From Micractinium sp. NFX-FRZ (taxonomy: Eukaryota; Chlorophyta; Trebouxiophyceae; Chlorellales; Chlorellaceae), in assembly GCA_029339195.1 (NCBI GenBank), contig JAPTJF010000209.1, forward strand, positions 1 through 64,000: a DNA stretch of 64,000 nt, in the 5' to 3' direction. The notes under the pieces were generated by a model. It did no database searches. It was not told the origin of the DNA and worked only from the letters and a program-made list of their open reading frames with translations. Positions 63,485 to 64,000 of the stretch are shown here, piece after piece. Each line of letters starts with the position of its first letter. The first letter of the stretch is position 1. The position numbers and the translations under genes were made by a program.

Positions 63485-63730
63485 TCAGTGCCCCCGCATC
63501 GCGCCCATCTCATCGGCGTGCTCCTGGAACAGCTGCGCTGCCTGGATTGTGAGCGGCACATCAAACATCTGGCTGGCCACCGCGGGCGAGAGGGTGAAGG
63601 TGTTGCAGCCCTCCGCCGCCAGGCTGGCCACCTCGTCTGCCGAGCGGATGGAGGCGACCAGCAGGCGCATGGAGCTGTCGTCGCTGCCCAGGTCCACAAT
63701 TTTTTGCATGCGGGCAGCCTCCTCCAGGCC
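63485..63730 (-). CDS. Transaldolase, C-terminal exon (gene continues beyond window)
   Basis: The last exon encodes 81 residues after an acceptor GTGCAG: GLEEAARMQKIVDLG, SSMRLLVASIRSADEVASLA, EGCNTFTLSPAVASQMFDVP, LTIQAAQLFQEHADEMG, end MRGH. The pattern ASIRS, EV, LA, GC, TFTLSP, DVPLT is that of the last strand and helices of transaldolases, which transfer dihydroxyacetone units in the pentose phosphate pathway. Upstream exons lie past 64000. A plastid isoform is plausible in an alga but the targeting end is not visible. Confidence 0.8.
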   Translation of the reverse strand, partial: GLEEAARMQKIVDLGSDDSSMRLLVASIRSADEVASLAAEGCNTFTLSPAVASQMFDVPLTIQAAQLFQEHADEMGAMRGH

Positions 63731-64000
63731 CTGCACGGCGGGCGAGTGGGGGCGGCGGGTGGGGGGTGGGGGCGCGGCCAGGGTTAGGGGGGAACGCCAA
63801 CCAGGGTTCCCGCTGGAGGGGGGAATGCCAGGCGGGGTGGATACCAGGGTGGGGGGTGCCAGCCAGGGTGTTGGGGTGCTAAGGTAAGGGGTGTTCCAGG
63901 GGTGCGAGTTTTTGTGATAGGCAAGCTGGCTGGCGGGCAAGCAGGCAGGTGGGCAGGCAAGCAGGCAGGTGGGCTGGCAGGCGTGGGGATGCCGCCTGGG
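63731..64000 (-). other. Transaldolase intron with CAGGGT- and GCAGG-type repeats
   Basis: Imperfect units around CCAGGGT (63777-63860) and GCAGGCAGGTGGGC (63935-63980) fill the intron up to the window edge. No coding text. Confidence 0.6.

Overview
The window looks like nuclear DNA of a unicellular green alga of the Chlorella/Micractinium type (Trebouxiophyceae). This is inferred from very high GC, dense short GT-AG introns, two light-harvesting genes of photosystem I, a plant-type B3 DNA-binding domain, and TGTAA motifs downstream of several stop codons (the usual green-algal poly(A) signal). I rebuilt most genes exon by exon by checking splice phase. No virus, transposase, CRISPR array, rRNA or tRNA was recognised.

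Layout, left to right. 1-2.2 kb: minus-strand part of a large protein with a CPLC zinc-ligand motif, perhaps a UBR/PRT6-type N-recognin. 3.7-5.5 kb: divergent BUD31/G10 splicing factor (minus). 5.8-7.0 kb: unknown, probably plastid-targeted protein (plus). 7.5-29.5 kb: an entire ATM checkpoint kinase gene (minus), from TAN motif to FATC. 30.7-34.4 kb: B3-domain protein (plus). 36-39.5 kb: secreted prolyl 4-hydroxylase with ShKT tail (minus). 40-43.8 kb: RING-FYVE-SYLF protein (plus). 44.6-46.8 kb: holocytochrome c synthase (minus). 47.1-51.7 kb: MSI1/RBBP4 histone chaperone (plus). 53-56.8 kb: two paralogous orphan genes (minus). 58.2-62.6 kb: a head-to-head pair of LHCA genes. 63.5-64 kb: last exon of a transaldolase (minus, gene continues past the window).

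Most genes lie in alternating divergent/convergent order, giving five head-to-head pairs whose start codons are 0.23-1.2 kb apart. They serve unrelated housekeeping jobs (splicing, DNA damage signalling, chromatin, mitochondrial cytochrome maturation, membrane traffic, cell-wall protein modification, photosynthesis). The LHCA pair is the only pair with an obvious shared function.

The most unusual signal is recurrent. Introns of at least six genes carry short extra copies of the neighbouring exon edge together with its splice site. In the prolyl 4-hydroxylase a complete last exon is duplicated, giving two interchangeable, phase-matched ends of the ShKT domain.
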